Positions 49,360-59,559 of a stretch of 64,000 nucleotides of DNA are shown piece by piece; position 1 is the first letter of the stretch, and each line of letters starts with the position of its first letter. Under the pieces are notes generated by a model. That model saw nothing but the letters and a program-made list of their open reading frames with translations. It made no database searches and had not been told where the DNA came from. A program made the position numbers and the translations under genes. Source of the stretch: Methanosarcinales archaeon. Its GTDB lineage: Archaea > Halobacteriota > UBA148 > JAUWXC01. The stretch covers positions 181,469 to 245,468 of the forward strand of contig CP061209.1 of assembly GCA_026016205.1 (NCBI GenBank), read 5' to 3'.

Positions 49360-50249
49360 TTCTGTGCCACGCCCCTAATATCATCTAGGGTGCATTGCCT
49401 CTTCTCGAGAAATTGTGCGATTCCCTTGGAGATGTTCCTGAAGACATTTATGTCATCGTGCACTGCGGATCCAATTTCAATGGCAGAGGCGCCTGCCATG
49501 ATGAATTCGACAGCATCTTTCCAAGTGAATATACCACCCACACCGATCACATCGATGCTCAATGTAGCGCACAACTCATACACACATCTAAGCGCCACCG
49601 GCTTTATCGCTGCCCCGGACAGTCCACCGACCTTATTGCCCAGGATTGGACGACCAGATTCTATATCGATGCCCATCGCTGGTATGGTATTAATCGCGAC
49701 TGCGGCATCTGCCCCCCCTTCTTGGGCAGCCAGTCCCACTTCTGCAATATTCGCTAGCGGTGGGAGTTTTACCCATACCGGCACGTCTACTACACTCTTG
49801 ACACTCTTTGTAATCTCCTTGACTTTCAATGGGTCCGTGCCCAGGGTCGCACCGTATCCTTTAGCATGGGGGCAGCTCAGGTTCAACTCGAAGGCATCAG
49901 GCCTTGCTTTACTCAGTCCTAAGGCAACTTCCTCAAACTCTTTCGCATTAGAGCCGAATATGCTTGCGATTACTGGCACATCTCCTTTTACCGTCTCTAA
50001 CTCGCGTACAAATTCACGATAAGATGGGTTGGGCAACCCCATTGCGTTCAAAAAGCCATGCTCTGTTTTGACCAGTACGGGCCCAGGATGCCCCTTTCGT
50101 GGCAAGGCACCTATCGACTTCGTTACGACTGCGCCTGCACCGTGCTGTGCCATCCTTCTCAGCGATGCAGCACTGGTTCCAAGAATCCCGGCAGCTAATA
50201 TAGTGGGATTTTTCAATTTCAGGCCACTCAAATCAATCGTCAGGTCCAT
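49356..50249 (-). CDS. pyrD: Dihydroorotate dehydrogenase, class 1B
   Basis: 297 residues from ATG 50249; an in-frame GTG 18 bases earlier is possible, but the TATA-like GATATTTAAAG lies about 30 bases before the ATG, suiting a leaderless start. The TIM barrel has AAGILGTSAASL, the active-site ELNLSCPHAKGYG with the class 1B cysteine, VKLPP and NTIPAMGIDIE. It oxidises dihydroorotate to orotate; with PyrK it transfers electrons to NAD+. Confidence 0.95.
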   Translation of the reverse strand: MDLTIDLSGLKLKNPTILAAGILGTSAASLRRMAQHGAGAVVTKSIGALPRKGHPGPVLVKTEHGFLNAMGLPNPSYREFVRELETVKGDVPVIASIFGSNAKEFEEVALGLSKARPDAFELNLSCPHAKGYGATLGTDPLKVKEITKSVKSVVDVPVWVKLPPLANIAEVGLAAQEGGADAAVAINTIPAMGIDIESGRPILGNKVGGLSGAAIKPVALRCVYELCATLSIDVIGVGGIFTWKDAVEFIMAGASAIEIGSAVHDDINVFRNISKGIAQFLEKRQCTLDDIRGVAQK

Positions 50250-50346
50250 CTGGCTCACGTCTCGCACTTTAAATATCGTGTTGAGAAATATATCTTTCTG
50301 TAGCGCTCAGAAAATTTATGCCATATTGGATTAAAGGTAAAGGAGC

Positions 50347-51288
50347 ATGTTAAGAATTACGACGCCCTCACGCCTGCACATCGCTTTGATTGATTTAAAC
50401 GGAGCCCTTGGCAGGATTGACGGCGGCATCGGTCTTGCGCTGGACACGCCATCGATAATCCTCTCAGCGGAAAAGGCAGACGAAATCATCGTGGAGGGAA
50501 ACAATGCACTACAAGCGCGTGTGAAGAAGAGCGCAGAGGCAGTAGCAAGAGGGCATGGTGGCGTTCATATCGTGATTGAAGAGGGCTACCCATCGCACGT
50601 AGGGCTCGGCTCTGGTACACAAGCCTCGCTTGCGGCAGGGATGGCAGTAAACGCGCTATATAACCTTGAACTATCGGTCCAGGATATTGCAAGGATTGTG
50701 CAACGGGGTGGGACATCCGGCATCGGCGTAGCCGCATTTGAGAAAGGAGGTTTTATCCTCGATGGTGGACACCGGTTTGATGAAAAAGGGGGATTCGAAC
50801 CATCCTCGGTGAGTCGGGCACCGCCACCTCCTGTGCTGATGCGCCATGACTTTCCAAATTGGGACATTGTGCTGGCTCTTCCAGCTCTTAAGGGTGCGTT
50901 TAGCACGAAGGAAGTTAACATATTCCAAGAGGAGTGTCCAATTCCTTTAGCAGAAGTGCAAGCAACATCGCACATAATCCTCATGGGGTTGCTGCCAGCA
51001 CTTTTAGAGGGGGATTTGGAGGCGTTTGGCTCAGCCATCAATACCCTCCAAGATACGGGCTTCAAGAAGAGGGAAGTCAAACATCAACCAATTGCGAGAG
51101 CGCTTATGGGCGTGATGCTGGAGAGCGGTGCAGCAGGTGCGGGAATGAGTTCATTTGGCCCTCTTATATACGGCATCACGGACTCTCCGCACGAGGTCCA
51201 AGAAGCGGTTAAAGACTATATGGGCGATAAAGGAAACGTTATGTTATCGCGGGCAAGAAATACAGGGGCGCATATTCAATATCAATAA
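50347..51288 (+). CDS. Beta-ribofuranosylaminobenzene 5'-phosphate synthase
   Basis: 313 residues of the GHMP kinase fold. TTPSRLHIALIDLNGALGRIDGGIG at the N-terminus and EEGYPSHVGLGSGTQASLAAG (the G-L-G-S-G-T loop) are typical of beta-RFAP synthase. The enzyme condenses PRPP and 4-hydroxybenzoate, the first step of methanopterin synthesis, and is confined to methanopterin-using organisms. It supports methanogen- or ANME-type C1 metabolism. It is divergent from pyrD with an 80-base shared promoter region. Confidence 0.9.
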   Translation: MLRITTPSRLHIALIDLNGALGRIDGGIGLALDTPSIILSAEKADEIIVEGNNALQARVKKSAEAVARGHGGVHIVIEEGYPSHVGLGSGTQASLAAGMAVNALYNLELSVQDIARIVQRGGTSGIGVAAFEKGGFILDGGHRFDEKGGFEPSSVSRAPPPPVLMRHDFPNWDIVLALPALKGAFSTKEVNIFQEECPIPLAEVQATSHIILMGLLPALLEGDLEAFGSAINTLQDTGFKKREVKHQPIARALMGVMLESGAAGAGMSSFGPLIYGITDSPHEVQEAVKDYMGDKGNVMLSRARNTGAHIQYQ

Positions 51289-51340
51289 GATTTATTATGG
51301 TGTAGACTAATTGGAGTGAACCTCTTATAAGGATGATAAA

Positions 51341-51859
51341 ATGGCGAGAAAACCAGCGAGCATGTATAGGGCGCTAAAAGACAGGGCCTATACGCGCAGA
51401 AAATATATGGGTGGAATACCAGGGAGTAAGATTGTCCAGTTTGACATGGGTAATTTAACTGAAGAGTTCCCGGTGTCGCTGACGTTAGTCGCGAAGGAGG
51501 CGTGCCAGATCAGGCATAGTGCCCTCGAGTCGGCACGTATCGCTTCCAACCGTTTTCTACTTAGGGATGTGGGGCGTTTGAACTATCATCTCAAACTGTT
51601 GGTTTACCCGCATAATGTTCTCAGGGAAAATAAACAGGCGACTGGTGCTGGTGCTGACAGGGTATCAGATGGCATGAGGAGGGCATTTGGCAAGGCAGTT
51701 GGGACCGCTGCCAGGGTACATGCAGGACAAAATGTCATATCTCTTGGGGTGCGCCCACAGCATTTCTCCCAGGCGAAGGATGCATTGAGGCGGGCTGGCA
51801 GTAAACTTCCAACACCATATAAAATAGTAGTGAATAAGGGCGCAGAACTGCTTACATGA
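51341..51859 (+). CDS. rpl10e: 50S ribosomal protein L16/L10e
   Basis: 172 residues beginning [20 protein letters not shown] and with the conserved [32 protein letters not shown]. Archaeal/eukaryal L10e of the usual length. It sits near the tRNA-binding region of the large subunit. It is followed after 6 bases by aIF2-beta, so translation genes are cotranscribed. Confidence 0.97.
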   Translation: MARKPASMYRALKDRAYTRRKYMGGIPGSKIVQFDMGNLTEEFPVSLTLVAKEACQIRHSALESARIASNRFLLRDVGRLNYHLKLLVYPHNVLRENKQATGAGADRVSDGMRRAFGKAVGTAARVHAGQNVISLGVRPQHFSQAKDALRRAGSKLPTPYKIVVNKGAELLT

Positions 51860-51865
51860 GGCATT

Positions 51866-52486
51866 ATGGATGATTATGAGGCTTTTTTGGATAGGGCACT
51901 TAAACAGGCGCCTGCAGTAAAAACCGATGATACGCGTTTTGTGGTCCCTATTCCAAAAGTATTCTCAGAGGGCAGGGCAACGGTTTTAGAGAACTTCGGG
52001 GATATCATTGATGTATTGCGCAGGGACTCCGCGCATTTTATGAAATACATGCTCCGCGAACTTGGAACTGCTGGCAAAATAGAGGGGAGAAGAGCGACAT
52101 TTCAGGGGCGCTTCTCTAGTGATGCGATTAAGTCGCATGTAGACAATTATGTAAGGGAATACGTGATTTGCTCAGAGTGCGGAAGGCCGGATACACACCT
52201 GATAAAATCCGACCGCGTTTTGATACTAAAATGCGATGCCTGTGGAGGTCACAGGCCAATTGCAAAGAGAAAGGTTCAGAAGGAAGCGCCAAAAGAAGCA
52301 GTTCAGGAAGGCAATGTTTACGAACTCAAGATTGAAGCCGTCGGTAGGAAAGGGGATGGAATTGCGAAACTTGACAGATACACAATTTTCATTCCCAACG
52401 TCAACAAAGGCGATATAGTCAAAGCCAAGGTTAAAAAAGTCTCAGGCACTCTCGCATTTGCCGATTTAGTGGAGCGCATCTCATAG
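51866..52486 (+). CDS. Translation initiation factor aIF2 subunit beta with TRAM domain
   Basis: 206 residues. The core aIF2-beta (about 1-135) ends in a zinc ribbon CSECGRPDTHL...LKCDACGG. A C-terminal TRAM domain (about 148-206: GNVYELKIEAVGRKGDGIAKLDRYTIFIPNVNKGDIVKAKVKKV) is fused, as known in some Euryarchaea. TRAM adds RNA binding. aIF2 brings Met-tRNAi to the ribosome. The 3' end overlaps the convergent serA by six bases. Confidence 0.95.
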   Translation: MDDYEAFLDRALKQAPAVKTDDTRFVVPIPKVFSEGRATVLENFGDIIDVLRRDSAHFMKYMLRELGTAGKIEGRRATFQGRFSSDAIKSHVDNYVREYVICSECGRPDTHLIKSDRVLILKCDACGGHRPIAKRKVQKEAPKEAVQEGNVYELKIEAVGRKGDGIAKLDRYTIFIPNVNKGDIVKAKVKKVSGTLAFADLVERIS

Positions 52487-54055
52487 CACTACTGGTTTTA
52501 TATCAAAAATACCATCTATCTTTTCGATTTGCTTGAGTATTTTATCTGGAACTGCACTATCGACGTTTAGCACCATCACTGCTTTGCCCCTTATCTTTTC
52601 ACGTCCGACCTGCATTCCCGCTATGTTAATATCATTCTCACCCAGAATTGTGCCGACCCTGCCAATGATGCCCGGCTTGTCGAAGTGCGCTGACACAAGC
52701 ATGTGTCCAGAGGGCACTGCATCTACATGGTATCTGTCGATTCGCACGATTCTCGCATCCTTCTTCCCAAATAGCGTTCCAGCAACGCTTTTTTCACCTT
52801 TCGGAGTTTTTACTGTAACGGTTATCAGGTCAGCAAAATCCTCGGTTGCACCAATCTTACTCTCTACAACCTTGATTCCTCTGCTTTTAGCAATCCCGGG
52901 TGCATTCACGAAGTTGACCGGCTCGGAAAGCATTCTATTTAAAATCCCCTTCAGCACCGCAATTGTCAATGGTCCTGTATCTATAGATGCAACGTCACCG
53001 CTGTATGAAACCTCCACGGCGTCTATGCGCCCTTCTATTAATTGAATGCATAGACTCCCTAACTTCTCAGCCAGCATCAAATAGGGTTTGATCACGGCTA
53101 GCGTTTCGGGTTTAATGGACGGCATATTCACAGCATTTCTGACTGGCCCCCCTTTCAGAGCCTCCAGTACACCTTCTGCGGCGGTGACGGCGACGTTGAC
53201 TTGTGCCTCTCTGGTTGAAGCTCCGAGGTGTGGCGTCACTATCACGTTATCCAAGTGCAATAAAGGACTATCCTTGGGCGGCTCGTTCTCAAAAACGTCC
53301 AGGGCGGCGCCTGCAACCTTTCCACTTTTAATGGCTCTGGCCAGCACATCCTCCTCAATAATGCCACCCCTGGCGCAGTTTATGATTCTTGCCCCATCTT
53401 TCATCTTTTTGAACTGTTCCTCGCTAATTAAGTGGCGTGTATCTTTATTTAACGGGGTATGTATTGTTATATAATCGGACTTTTTGAGTATTTCATCAAT
53501 ATCAGCGAGTTGAATCCCCAGTTCTTCTGCCCTTTCGGCGGATATAAATGGGTCATATGCGAGAACCTGCATGCCCAGTCCTTGTGCCCTTTTTACGACC
53601 TCTGTGCCCACGCGTCCCAACCCAATGATTCCTAGAGTCTTGTTGTTAACTTCCACGCCAACGAACTTGCTTCTGCTCCACTCTCCTCTTTTCAGTGAAG
53701 CGTTGGCCTGTGGTATGTTTCTCGACAGCGCCAACATCATTGCGATTGTATGCTCCGCTGCCGATATCGTATTTCCTTCTGGAGCGTTTATGACGATGAT
53801 ACCCCTTTCAGTCGCTGCATCTACATCTATATTATCCACGCCTACGCCTGCGCGCCCTATAACTTTTAGCTTAGTAGCGGCGTTTATGACCTTTCGCGTG
53901 ACTTGCGTCCCGCTCCTAACTATCAATGCATCGTAATCTTTGATTTGTTCGACCAGTTCGCTCTCGCTCAGATTAGTCGCTACCTCTACGGTTGCCTCTT
54001 TTTTAAGTCTCTTTACCCCCTCTTCAGATATAGGGTCGGTTACGATAACCTTCAA
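52481..54055 (-). CDS. serA: D-3-phosphoglycerate dehydrogenase
   Basis: 524 residues. The catalytic/NAD domains (about 1-310) contain GLGRVGTEV, NCARGGIIEEDVL (Arg), FENEPPKD (Glu) and VTPHLGAST (His). An intervening domain (about 320-450) and a C-terminal ACT domain (DKPGIIGRVGTILGENDINIAGMQVGR) follow, the long form of the enzyme with a serine-sensing site. First step of serine synthesis. Transcribed alone towards aIF2-beta. Confidence 0.96.
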   Translation of the reverse strand: MKVIVTDPISEEGVKRLKKEATVEVATNLSESELVEQIKDYDALIVRSGTQVTRKVINAATKLKVIGRAGVGVDNIDVDAATERGIIVINAPEGNTISAAEHTIAMMLALSRNIPQANASLKRGEWSRSKFVGVEVNNKTLGIIGLGRVGTEVVKRAQGLGMQVLAYDPFISAERAEELGIQLADIDEILKKSDYITIHTPLNKDTRHLISEEQFKKMKDGARIINCARGGIIEEDVLARAIKSGKVAGAALDVFENEPPKDSPLLHLDNVIVTPHLGASTREAQVNVAVTAAEGVLEALKGGPVRNAVNMPSIKPETLAVIKPYLMLAEKLGSLCIQLIEGRIDAVEVSYSGDVASIDTGPLTIAVLKGILNRMLSEPVNFVNAPGIAKSRGIKVVESKIGATEDFADLITVTVKTPKGEKSVAGTLFGKKDARIVRIDRYHVDAVPSGHMLVSAHFDKPGIIGRVGTILGENDINIAGMQVGREKIRGKAVMVLNVDSAVPDKILKQIEKIDGIFDIKPVVL

Positions 54056-54158
54056 TTCAACTCCTCAAATGATAATTAGATTACTTCCTTTTTATCTTTT
54101 CGTTGGATGCTTTCCACCTGATGTGTTGCATGGTGTGACTTAATATATCACAATAATT

Positions 54159-54225
54159 AGAAAGATTTAAATACTTTCTAATACTTTCTGAGTTTGGCAT
54201 AATTATGTTACATAATATGTAACAT
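54159..54225 (+). promoter_or_regulatory. Promoter and operator of the regulator-ppsA operon
   Basis: ATTTAAATA (about 54165-54173) is a TATA box lying inside an inverted repeat AGAAAG (54159-54164)/CTTTCT (54174-54179). A perfect palindrome ATGTTAC (54205-54211)/GTAACAT (54219-54225) with a seven-base spacer follows near the expected transcription start and only ten bases before the ATG. It is probably bound by the HTH protein encoded next. Confidence 0.65.
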
Positions 54226-54235
54226 TGGAGTAGTT

Positions 54236-54607
54236 ATGTATGCGCCCGAATGGTTGATTAAATTTGCACAGGATATTGCAGGTTCTATAGTGATTTCGTC
54301 AACGCACGGAGATGTAATCCGTAGGTACAGAAAAAAATACGGGATGACACAAAAGCAGTTAAGCGAGTTGATGGGGCTTAGGCGTGAAACAATATCGCGC
54401 ATTGAATGCGGCACGGTAAATCCTACAATTCACTTTATCCATAACTTTTCTTGCATGCTATCTATAACCGAGGCTGTGAGAGCATACAGGGCGCAGGGCA
54501 AGGAAATTGAGTTTCCTTTCTTTGATAGAATTGCGAAGGAACTTGAAATTCCACGTGATAAACTTGACCAAATTTTGGGTATTGCACTTGAGGAGGCTAA
54601 AATATGA
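54236..54607 (+). CDS. XRE-type regulator upstream of ppsA
   Basis: 123 residues. An HTH of the Xre/COG1476 type (GDVIRRYRKKYGMTQKQLSELMGLRRETISRIECGTVNPTI, about 27-66) follows a short N-terminal strand/helix region, and the C-terminal part (SITEAVRAYRAQ..., IPRDKLDQILGIALEEAKI) is helical. The stop overlaps the ppsA start by four bases, so it is almost certainly the local regulator of gluconeogenic phosphoenolpyruvate synthesis. The operator at 54205 is in its own promoter. Confidence 0.85.
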   Translation: MYAPEWLIKFAQDIAGSIVISSTHGDVIRRYRKKYGMTQKQLSELMGLRRETISRIECGTVNPTIHFIHNFSCMLSITEAVRAYRAQGKEIEFPFFDRIAKELEIPRDKLDQILGIALEEAKI

Positions 54608-56865
54608 TAATTGCATGGTTGGAGGAAGTAAGGTCTGGCGACATACCTTTAGTAGGGGGCAAAGGCGCAAGTCTTGGTGAAATGATAAACGCAGAGCTAC
54701 CAGTTCCAAGGGGATTTGCAGTGACAGCACCCACCTTTAAGCGATTCATAGAGGATACCAAGATAGCTAATAGATTATTCAAGTTGCTGGAAGTAGATGT
54801 CAACGACCATGAGGCATTGAAGAATGCTGAGAAATCCGCCAAGGAATTGATTCTGAATACTGATATACCATCCGACATCGAGAAGGCGATACTGGATGCC
54901 TATGAAGAGTTGTGCAGGAGGGAGGGCAAAAACGTATTTGTTGCCGTCAGGTCCAGCGCAACTGCAGAAGATTTGCCAGATGCATCCTTTGCAGGTCAGC
55001 AGGATACCTTTCTGAACATCTCTGGAGGAAAAGCCGTTGTTGATGCGGTCAAACAGTGCTGGGCATCGCTATATGGTGCGAGGGCGATATTCTATAGAGT
55101 TAAGCAGGGTTTTGACCACAGGCACGTTTACATTTCCGTCGTCATTCAGAAAATGGTAGATGCCGAGAAGGCAGGTGTCATGTTCACTTCCCACCCTACA
55201 TCTGGCGAGCCGCTATGCATTGTAGAGGCAAGTTGGGGATTGGGCGAGACCATTGTCTCCGGAGCCGTTTCTCCAGATAACTATGTGGTTGATAGGCAGA
55301 CGGGGAACATCATCCAGCGCAAGATTTCGAGCAAGAAGATCATGCATATTAAAGATCCTAAGACCGGGTGCACCATTCAGCAGGAGACGCCAAAGGACTT
55401 GGTGGATAAGCCCGTTCTAAGCGATGAAGAAGTGCTGAAGTTAACCGAGTTTGGAGAACTGGTTGAGAAGCATTACGGTTCTCCGCAGGACGTCGAATGG
55501 GCGATAGAGAACGAAAAAATCCATATGCTGCAGTCTAGGCCAATCACGACGATTCAGAAGATGCCGGTTAAAGAGGCGGCGAAGGCCACTGGAAAAGCAA
55601 TCTTAGAAGGCCTCGGCGCCTCACCAGGTATTGCATCCGGGAAAGTAAGAATCGTGATGCAACTCGATGAACTGGACAAAGTCAATGAGGGGGACATTCT
55701 GGTCACTGCTATGACTACCCCTGACATGGTCCCAGCCATGAAGAGGGCGGCAGCGATCATAACCGATGAAGGGGGTTTAACCTGCCATGCCGCCATCGTA
55801 TCGCGTGAGCTTGGAACACCCGCCATCGTGGGCACTAAAGAGGCTACAAAGGTGCTGAAAGATGACATGATGGTGACAGTAGATGGGGAGAAGGGGCATG
55901 TGTATGAAGGAGTGCTGGAACTGGTCGAGGAGAAGCTAACGGACACTCCCGCGGTTACAAAAGTGAAGCCCATTACGGTGACAGAGGTGAAGGTGAATAT
56001 ATCCATCCCAGAGGCCGCACAGAAAGCAGCGGCAACAGGGGCTGATGGAGTAGGGTTGCTCAGAATCGAGCACATGATTTTGGGATTGAACAAACACCCT
56101 ATGCTGTACATCAGAGAGGGCAAATCAGACGAATACGTAGCTGAATTGGTCAAGGGAATTCAAGCCGTCGCTGACGCATTTTATCCAAAGCCAGTGTGGG
56201 TCAGGACGCTCGATGCTCCAACGGATGAGTTCAGGAGCACGAAAGGCGGCGAGGATGAACCAGAGGAACCAAACCCCATGCTGGGCTGGAGAGGTATTCG
56301 GCGGGACTTGACCGAGGCAGAGCATTTCAAGCTTGAGTTACAGGCATTCAAGAAGTTGTATGAGATGGGGTATAACAACGTTGGAATTATGTTACCGCTG
56401 GTACAGCATCCGGAAGAGTTGAGCAGGGCTAAAACCATCATGAGAGAGGTTGGATTGAACCTGGATAAAATCGAGATAGGCATAATGGTCGAAACCCCTG
56501 CATCTGCGTTGACCATCGACCAATTCATTAAAGAAGGCCTGGATTTCGTGTCATTCGGCACCAATGACCTGACACAGTATACGCTGGCAGTAGACCGAAA
56601 CAATGAGAACGTGGCCTATTTGTATGACGAGCAACATCCTGCGGTTCTAAAACTTATCGAATACGTGATTGCCGAGTGCAATAAGGCGGGTGTGAAAACA
56701 TCCATCTGCGGGCAGGCCGGGTCATATCCCAAGATGGCGCAGAAGTTGGTGGAGATGGGCATTTCCAGCATCTCTGCAAATATCGATGCCGTCGAGTCGG
56801 TTCGGGAGATGGTTGCCAGGACTGAGCAGCGAATAATCCTCGATACAGCAAGGAAATCATTGTAG
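54604..56865 (+). CDS. ppsA: Phosphoenolpyruvate synthase
   Basis: 753 residues. The N-terminal ATP-grasp domain has GGKGASLGEM and RSSATAEDLPDASFAGQQDT. The phosphohistidine swivel TDEGGLTCHAAIVSRELG carries the catalytic His. The C-terminal TIM barrel has GFGTNDLTQYTLAVDRNN-like FGTNDLTQ and CGQAGS. It makes PEP from pyruvate and ATP for gluconeogenesis in autotrophic or acetate-using archaea. Coupled to the HTH regulator at its 5' end. Confidence 0.97.
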   Translation: MIIAWLEEVRSGDIPLVGGKGASLGEMINAELPVPRGFAVTAPTFKRFIEDTKIANRLFKLLEVDVNDHEALKNAEKSAKELILNTDIPSDIEKAILDAYEELCRREGKNVFVAVRSSATAEDLPDASFAGQQDTFLNISGGKAVVDAVKQCWASLYGARAIFYRVKQGFDHRHVYISVVIQKMVDAEKAGVMFTSHPTSGEPLCIVEASWGLGETIVSGAVSPDNYVVDRQTGNIIQRKISSKKIMHIKDPKTGCTIQQETPKDLVDKPVLSDEEVLKLTEFGELVEKHYGSPQDVEWAIENEKIHMLQSRPITTIQKMPVKEAAKATGKAILEGLGASPGIASGKVRIVMQLDELDKVNEGDILVTAMTTPDMVPAMKRAAAIITDEGGLTCHAAIVSRELGTPAIVGTKEATKVLKDDMMVTVDGEKGHVYEGVLELVEEKLTDTPAVTKVKPITVTEVKVNISIPEAAQKAAATGADGVGLLRIEHMILGLNKHPMLYIREGKSDEYVAELVKGIQAVADAFYPKPVWVRTLDAPTDEFRSTKGGEDEPEEPNPMLGWRGIRRDLTEAEHFKLELQAFKKLYEMGYNNVGIMLPLVQHPEELSRAKTIMREVGLNLDKIEIGIMVETPASALTIDQFIKEGLDFVSFGTNDLTQYTLAVDRNNENVAYLYDEQHPAVLKLIEYVIAECNKAGVKTSICGQAGSYPKMAQKLVEMGISSISANIDAVESVREMVARTEQRIILDTARKSL

Positions 56866-56874
56866 GGGTAGGCG

Positions 56875-58011
56875 ATGGATGAAACCGGGACCGCGGAAAG
56901 CAAAGTCCTTGACATTCTACACAGAATCAAAGAAAAGGATGTACCATTTGAACGGGTACTCAGCTCGATGTGCACCATGCCCCATCCTTTGGCAGTCAAA
57001 GCGCATACGGAGTTCATAGAAACGAATCTGGGTGACCCCACTATTTTTTCTGGCACTAAGGAATTAGAAGAGCGTGTAATAACAATGCTTGGTTCCCTAC
57101 TACACGCGCCAAATGCCCATGGTTATGTCACGGCCGGCGGTACCGAGTCAAATATTCAGGCTCTCAGGGCAGCAAGAAATCTAAGTGGAAAGGCGCATCC
57201 CAACGTTGTCATTCCCGAATCAGCGCACTTCTCATTTGACAAGGCTGCAGATGTTCTAGGGATGGAGCTCAGGAAGGCATCGCTGGATGAAGAGTTCAGA
57301 GTGGATCCAGCGTCTGTGGAAGTGTTGACTGATAAAAATACCATTGCCCTTGTAGGAATAGCGGGTACCACGGGACTCGGACAGATTGACCCAATAGATG
57401 AGTTAGCAGAGATAGCGCTGTCTCATGACTTATTCCTGCATGTAGATGCCGCATTTGGAGGCCTAGTAATACCTTTTTTAGACAAAAAGTATTCATTCGA
57501 TTTCAAGGTGCAGGGAGTGTCATCGATGACGGTTGACCCGCACAAGATGGGTGCCAGCACCATACCCTCCAGTGCTCTACTCTTCAGGGATAGGGCGTGC
57601 TTGGATGCTCTCACCACCACAACGCCATACTTGGCCTCGAGAGCGCAGCACACGCTTGCAGGGACAAGAACCGGCGCATCCATAGCGGCAACGTATGCTG
57701 TTTTCAAATATCTTGGGCGAAGCGGCTATAAACGCATCGTAACGCGCTGTATGAAGTTAGTTTCAATGATTGAACAAGAGGCAGCTGTTATGGCCATTCC
57801 TCTCGCTATTCAGCCGGTAACTAACGTTATCGCGTTGCGCGTTAATTCTCCAGAAGAGGTTGCATTCAGGCTCAAAGAGCGAAACTGGTATGTGTCTACT
57901 ATATTTGAACCAAAAGCCCTGCGCCTGGTTGTCATGCCTCACCTAACAGAGGAAATCTTGAATACATTCCTCGACGATTTAAAAGATGTATTGGGTGTGG
58001 TAAAATGTTAG
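56875..58011 (+). CDS. mfnA: L-tyrosine decarboxylase MfnA
   Basis: 378 residues, group II PLP decarboxylase. [30 protein letters not shown] and the Schiff-base lysine in VDPHKMG are clear. In methanogens this enzyme makes tyramine for methanofuran; in some it also decarboxylates aspartate for CoA. Nine bases follow ppsA and the stop overlaps hpt by seven bases, so this starts a long collinear operon-like run. Confidence 0.93.
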   Translation: MDETGTAESKVLDILHRIKEKDVPFERVLSSMCTMPHPLAVKAHTEFIETNLGDPTIFSGTKELEERVITMLGSLLHAPNAHGYVTAGGTESNIQALRAARNLSGKAHPNVVIPESAHFSFDKAADVLGMELRKASLDEEFRVDPASVEVLTDKNTIALVGIAGTTGLGQIDPIDELAEIALSHDLFLHVDAAFGGLVIPFLDKKYSFDFKVQGVSSMTVDPHKMGASTIPSSALLFRDRACLDALTTTTPYLASRAQHTLAGTRTGASIAATYAVFKYLGRSGYKRIVTRCMKLVSMIEQEAAVMAIPLAIQPVTNVIALRVNSPEEVAFRLKERNWYVSTIFEPKALRLVVMPHLTEEILNTFLDDLKDVLGVVKC

Positions 58012-58571
58012 ATATATTAAAGGCATCGCTGAAAGGTGTACCCATCGTTAAAAAGGGCGATTACCATTATTTCGTTCACCCTATAACAGATGGCGTACCG
58101 GAGTTGCAGCCAAGTCTTATTGAAGAGATAACCTCCTATATCGCTAAAAATGCGGAGACAAACGTGGACAAGATCGTAACAATAGAGGCAATGGGGATTC
58201 ATATCGGGACCGCCCTCTCGTTAAAGACTGGCATTCCTATGGTAATCATCAGGAAAAGGATGTATGGCTTGCCTGGAGAAATCGCCGTGCATCAGGCGAC
58301 TGGGTATTCAAAGGGCGAGTTATACCTGAACGGCATTCATAAAGGGGACAAAGTGTTGATAGTCGATGATGTCATCTCTACTGGTGGCACGATGCGGGCG
58401 ACGATTGAAGCACTCAAAATCGCTGGCGCTGAGATTAAAGATATCTTTGTCGTGTTCAGCAGGGGCAATGGCATTGAGGAACTCATGAAAATGGGCTACA
58501 ACGCAAGGGCATTGATTGACGTTGACGTTTCTGAGGGCAAGGTCATCATCAAGCGGAGTGCAGATGAATAG
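58005..58571 (+). CDS. hpt: Hypoxanthine/guanine phosphoribosyltransferase, archaeal type
   Basis: 188 residues. The PRPP-binding motif [13 protein letters not shown] (about 116-128) and the N-terminal [27 protein letters not shown] fit the archaeal adenine-/hypoxanthine PRTase group usually named Hpt. It salvages purine bases with PRPP. Start overlaps mfnA and stop overlaps dph2 by eight bases. Confidence 0.92.
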   Translation: MLDILKASLKGVPIVKKGDYHYFVHPITDGVPELQPSLIEEITSYIAKNAETNVDKIVTIEAMGIHIGTALSLKTGIPMVIIRKRMYGLPGEIAVHQATGYSKGELYLNGIHKGDKVLIVDDVISTGGTMRATIEALKIAGAEIKDIFVVFSRGNGIEELMKMGYNARALIDVDVSEGKVIIKRSADE

Positions 58572-59559
58572 TTTTGATTTAGATATAGGGCGCGTCATAT
58601 CCATTATAGAAAAAAGGGGCGCCAAAAGAGTTGGATTGCAGTTTCCGGAAGGGCTTAAGCTGCGTGGATTAACAGTCGCCAATGACATTCAAGAGAAGAC
58701 CGGCGCCGTTGTATATATTTCAGGGAATCCATGCTATGGCGCTTGTGACGTGGACTATGCACTGCGTGATTGTGTCGACATCTTATTTCATTTTGGGCAT
58801 GCAGAGATAGAGCCACTTGAGAAAGTGGTGTTTATCGAGGCCAGGTCGAACGCAGAAGTTATTCCTGCATTGGAGCAAGCGCTCAAGATGCTCAAAGGCA
58901 ATAGCATCGGATTAGTTGCAACGGTTCAGCATGTCCACAAGTTGGATGAAGCAAGGGATTTTCTTACCAAGTATGGGAAGAGATGCGTTATCGGAAAGGG
59001 TGACTCGCGGATTAAGTACGATGGGCAGGTGCTTGGATGCAATTTTTCTGCTGCGCGTGTAAATGTGGATGAATTCATCTATGTCGGTAGCGGTGATTTT
59101 CATCCTTTGGGTGTAGCGCTTGCCACTGGAAAACGAGTCATAGTCGCAGACCCAACACTCAATGAGGCACGGGAGGCTAGCCCTGAGACAATCCTTCGAC
59201 AGAGGCATGCTGTTATTGCTAAAGCGCTGGATGCCAACTCCTTTGGAATACTAGTCGGTACCAAAAAGCTCCAGATGAGGTTGAGCTTGGCAGAAAAATT
59301 ATGTCAAAAGGCAAAAAAAAAGCATCTCGATGCGCACATAATTTTTATGAATGAAATCACATCTGGGCAGCTAACTCAATTTAGAGTGGATGCATTTGTC
59401 GATACCGCATGTCCGAGAATCGCAACCGACGATGTCGCGTTGTTTAAGAAGCCAGTGCTCAGCCCCATCGAGTTTGAGATAGTTCTGGGTGAGCGGGACT
59501 GGAGCAAAATTAAGTTTGATGAGATTCTGGGCGGATGCAATGAAGAAAAAACAACTTGA
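58564..59559 (+). CDS. dph2: Diphthamide biosynthesis enzyme Dph2
   Basis: 331 residues from ATG 58564. The three cysteines that hold the unusual [4Fe-4S] cluster are visible: [17 protein letters not shown] and [11 protein letters not shown]. It is a radical 3-amino-3-carboxypropyl transferase acting on a histidine of aEF2, the first step to diphthamide. The start overlaps hpt; the end overlaps the methyltransferase gene by 20 bases. Confidence 0.94.
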   Translation: MNSFDLDIGRVISIIEKRGAKRVGLQFPEGLKLRGLTVANDIQEKTGAVVYISGNPCYGACDVDYALRDCVDILFHFGHAEIEPLEKVVFIEARSNAEVIPALEQALKMLKGNSIGLVATVQHVHKLDEARDFLTKYGKRCVIGKGDSRIKYDGQVLGCNFSAARVNVDEFIYVGSGDFHPLGVALATGKRVIVADPTLNEAREASPETILRQRHAVIAKALDANSFGILVGTKKLQMRLSLAEKLCQKAKKKHLDAHIIFMNEITSGQLTQFRVDAFVDTACPRIATDDVALFKKPVLSPIEFEIVLGERDWSKIKFDEILGGCNEEKTT

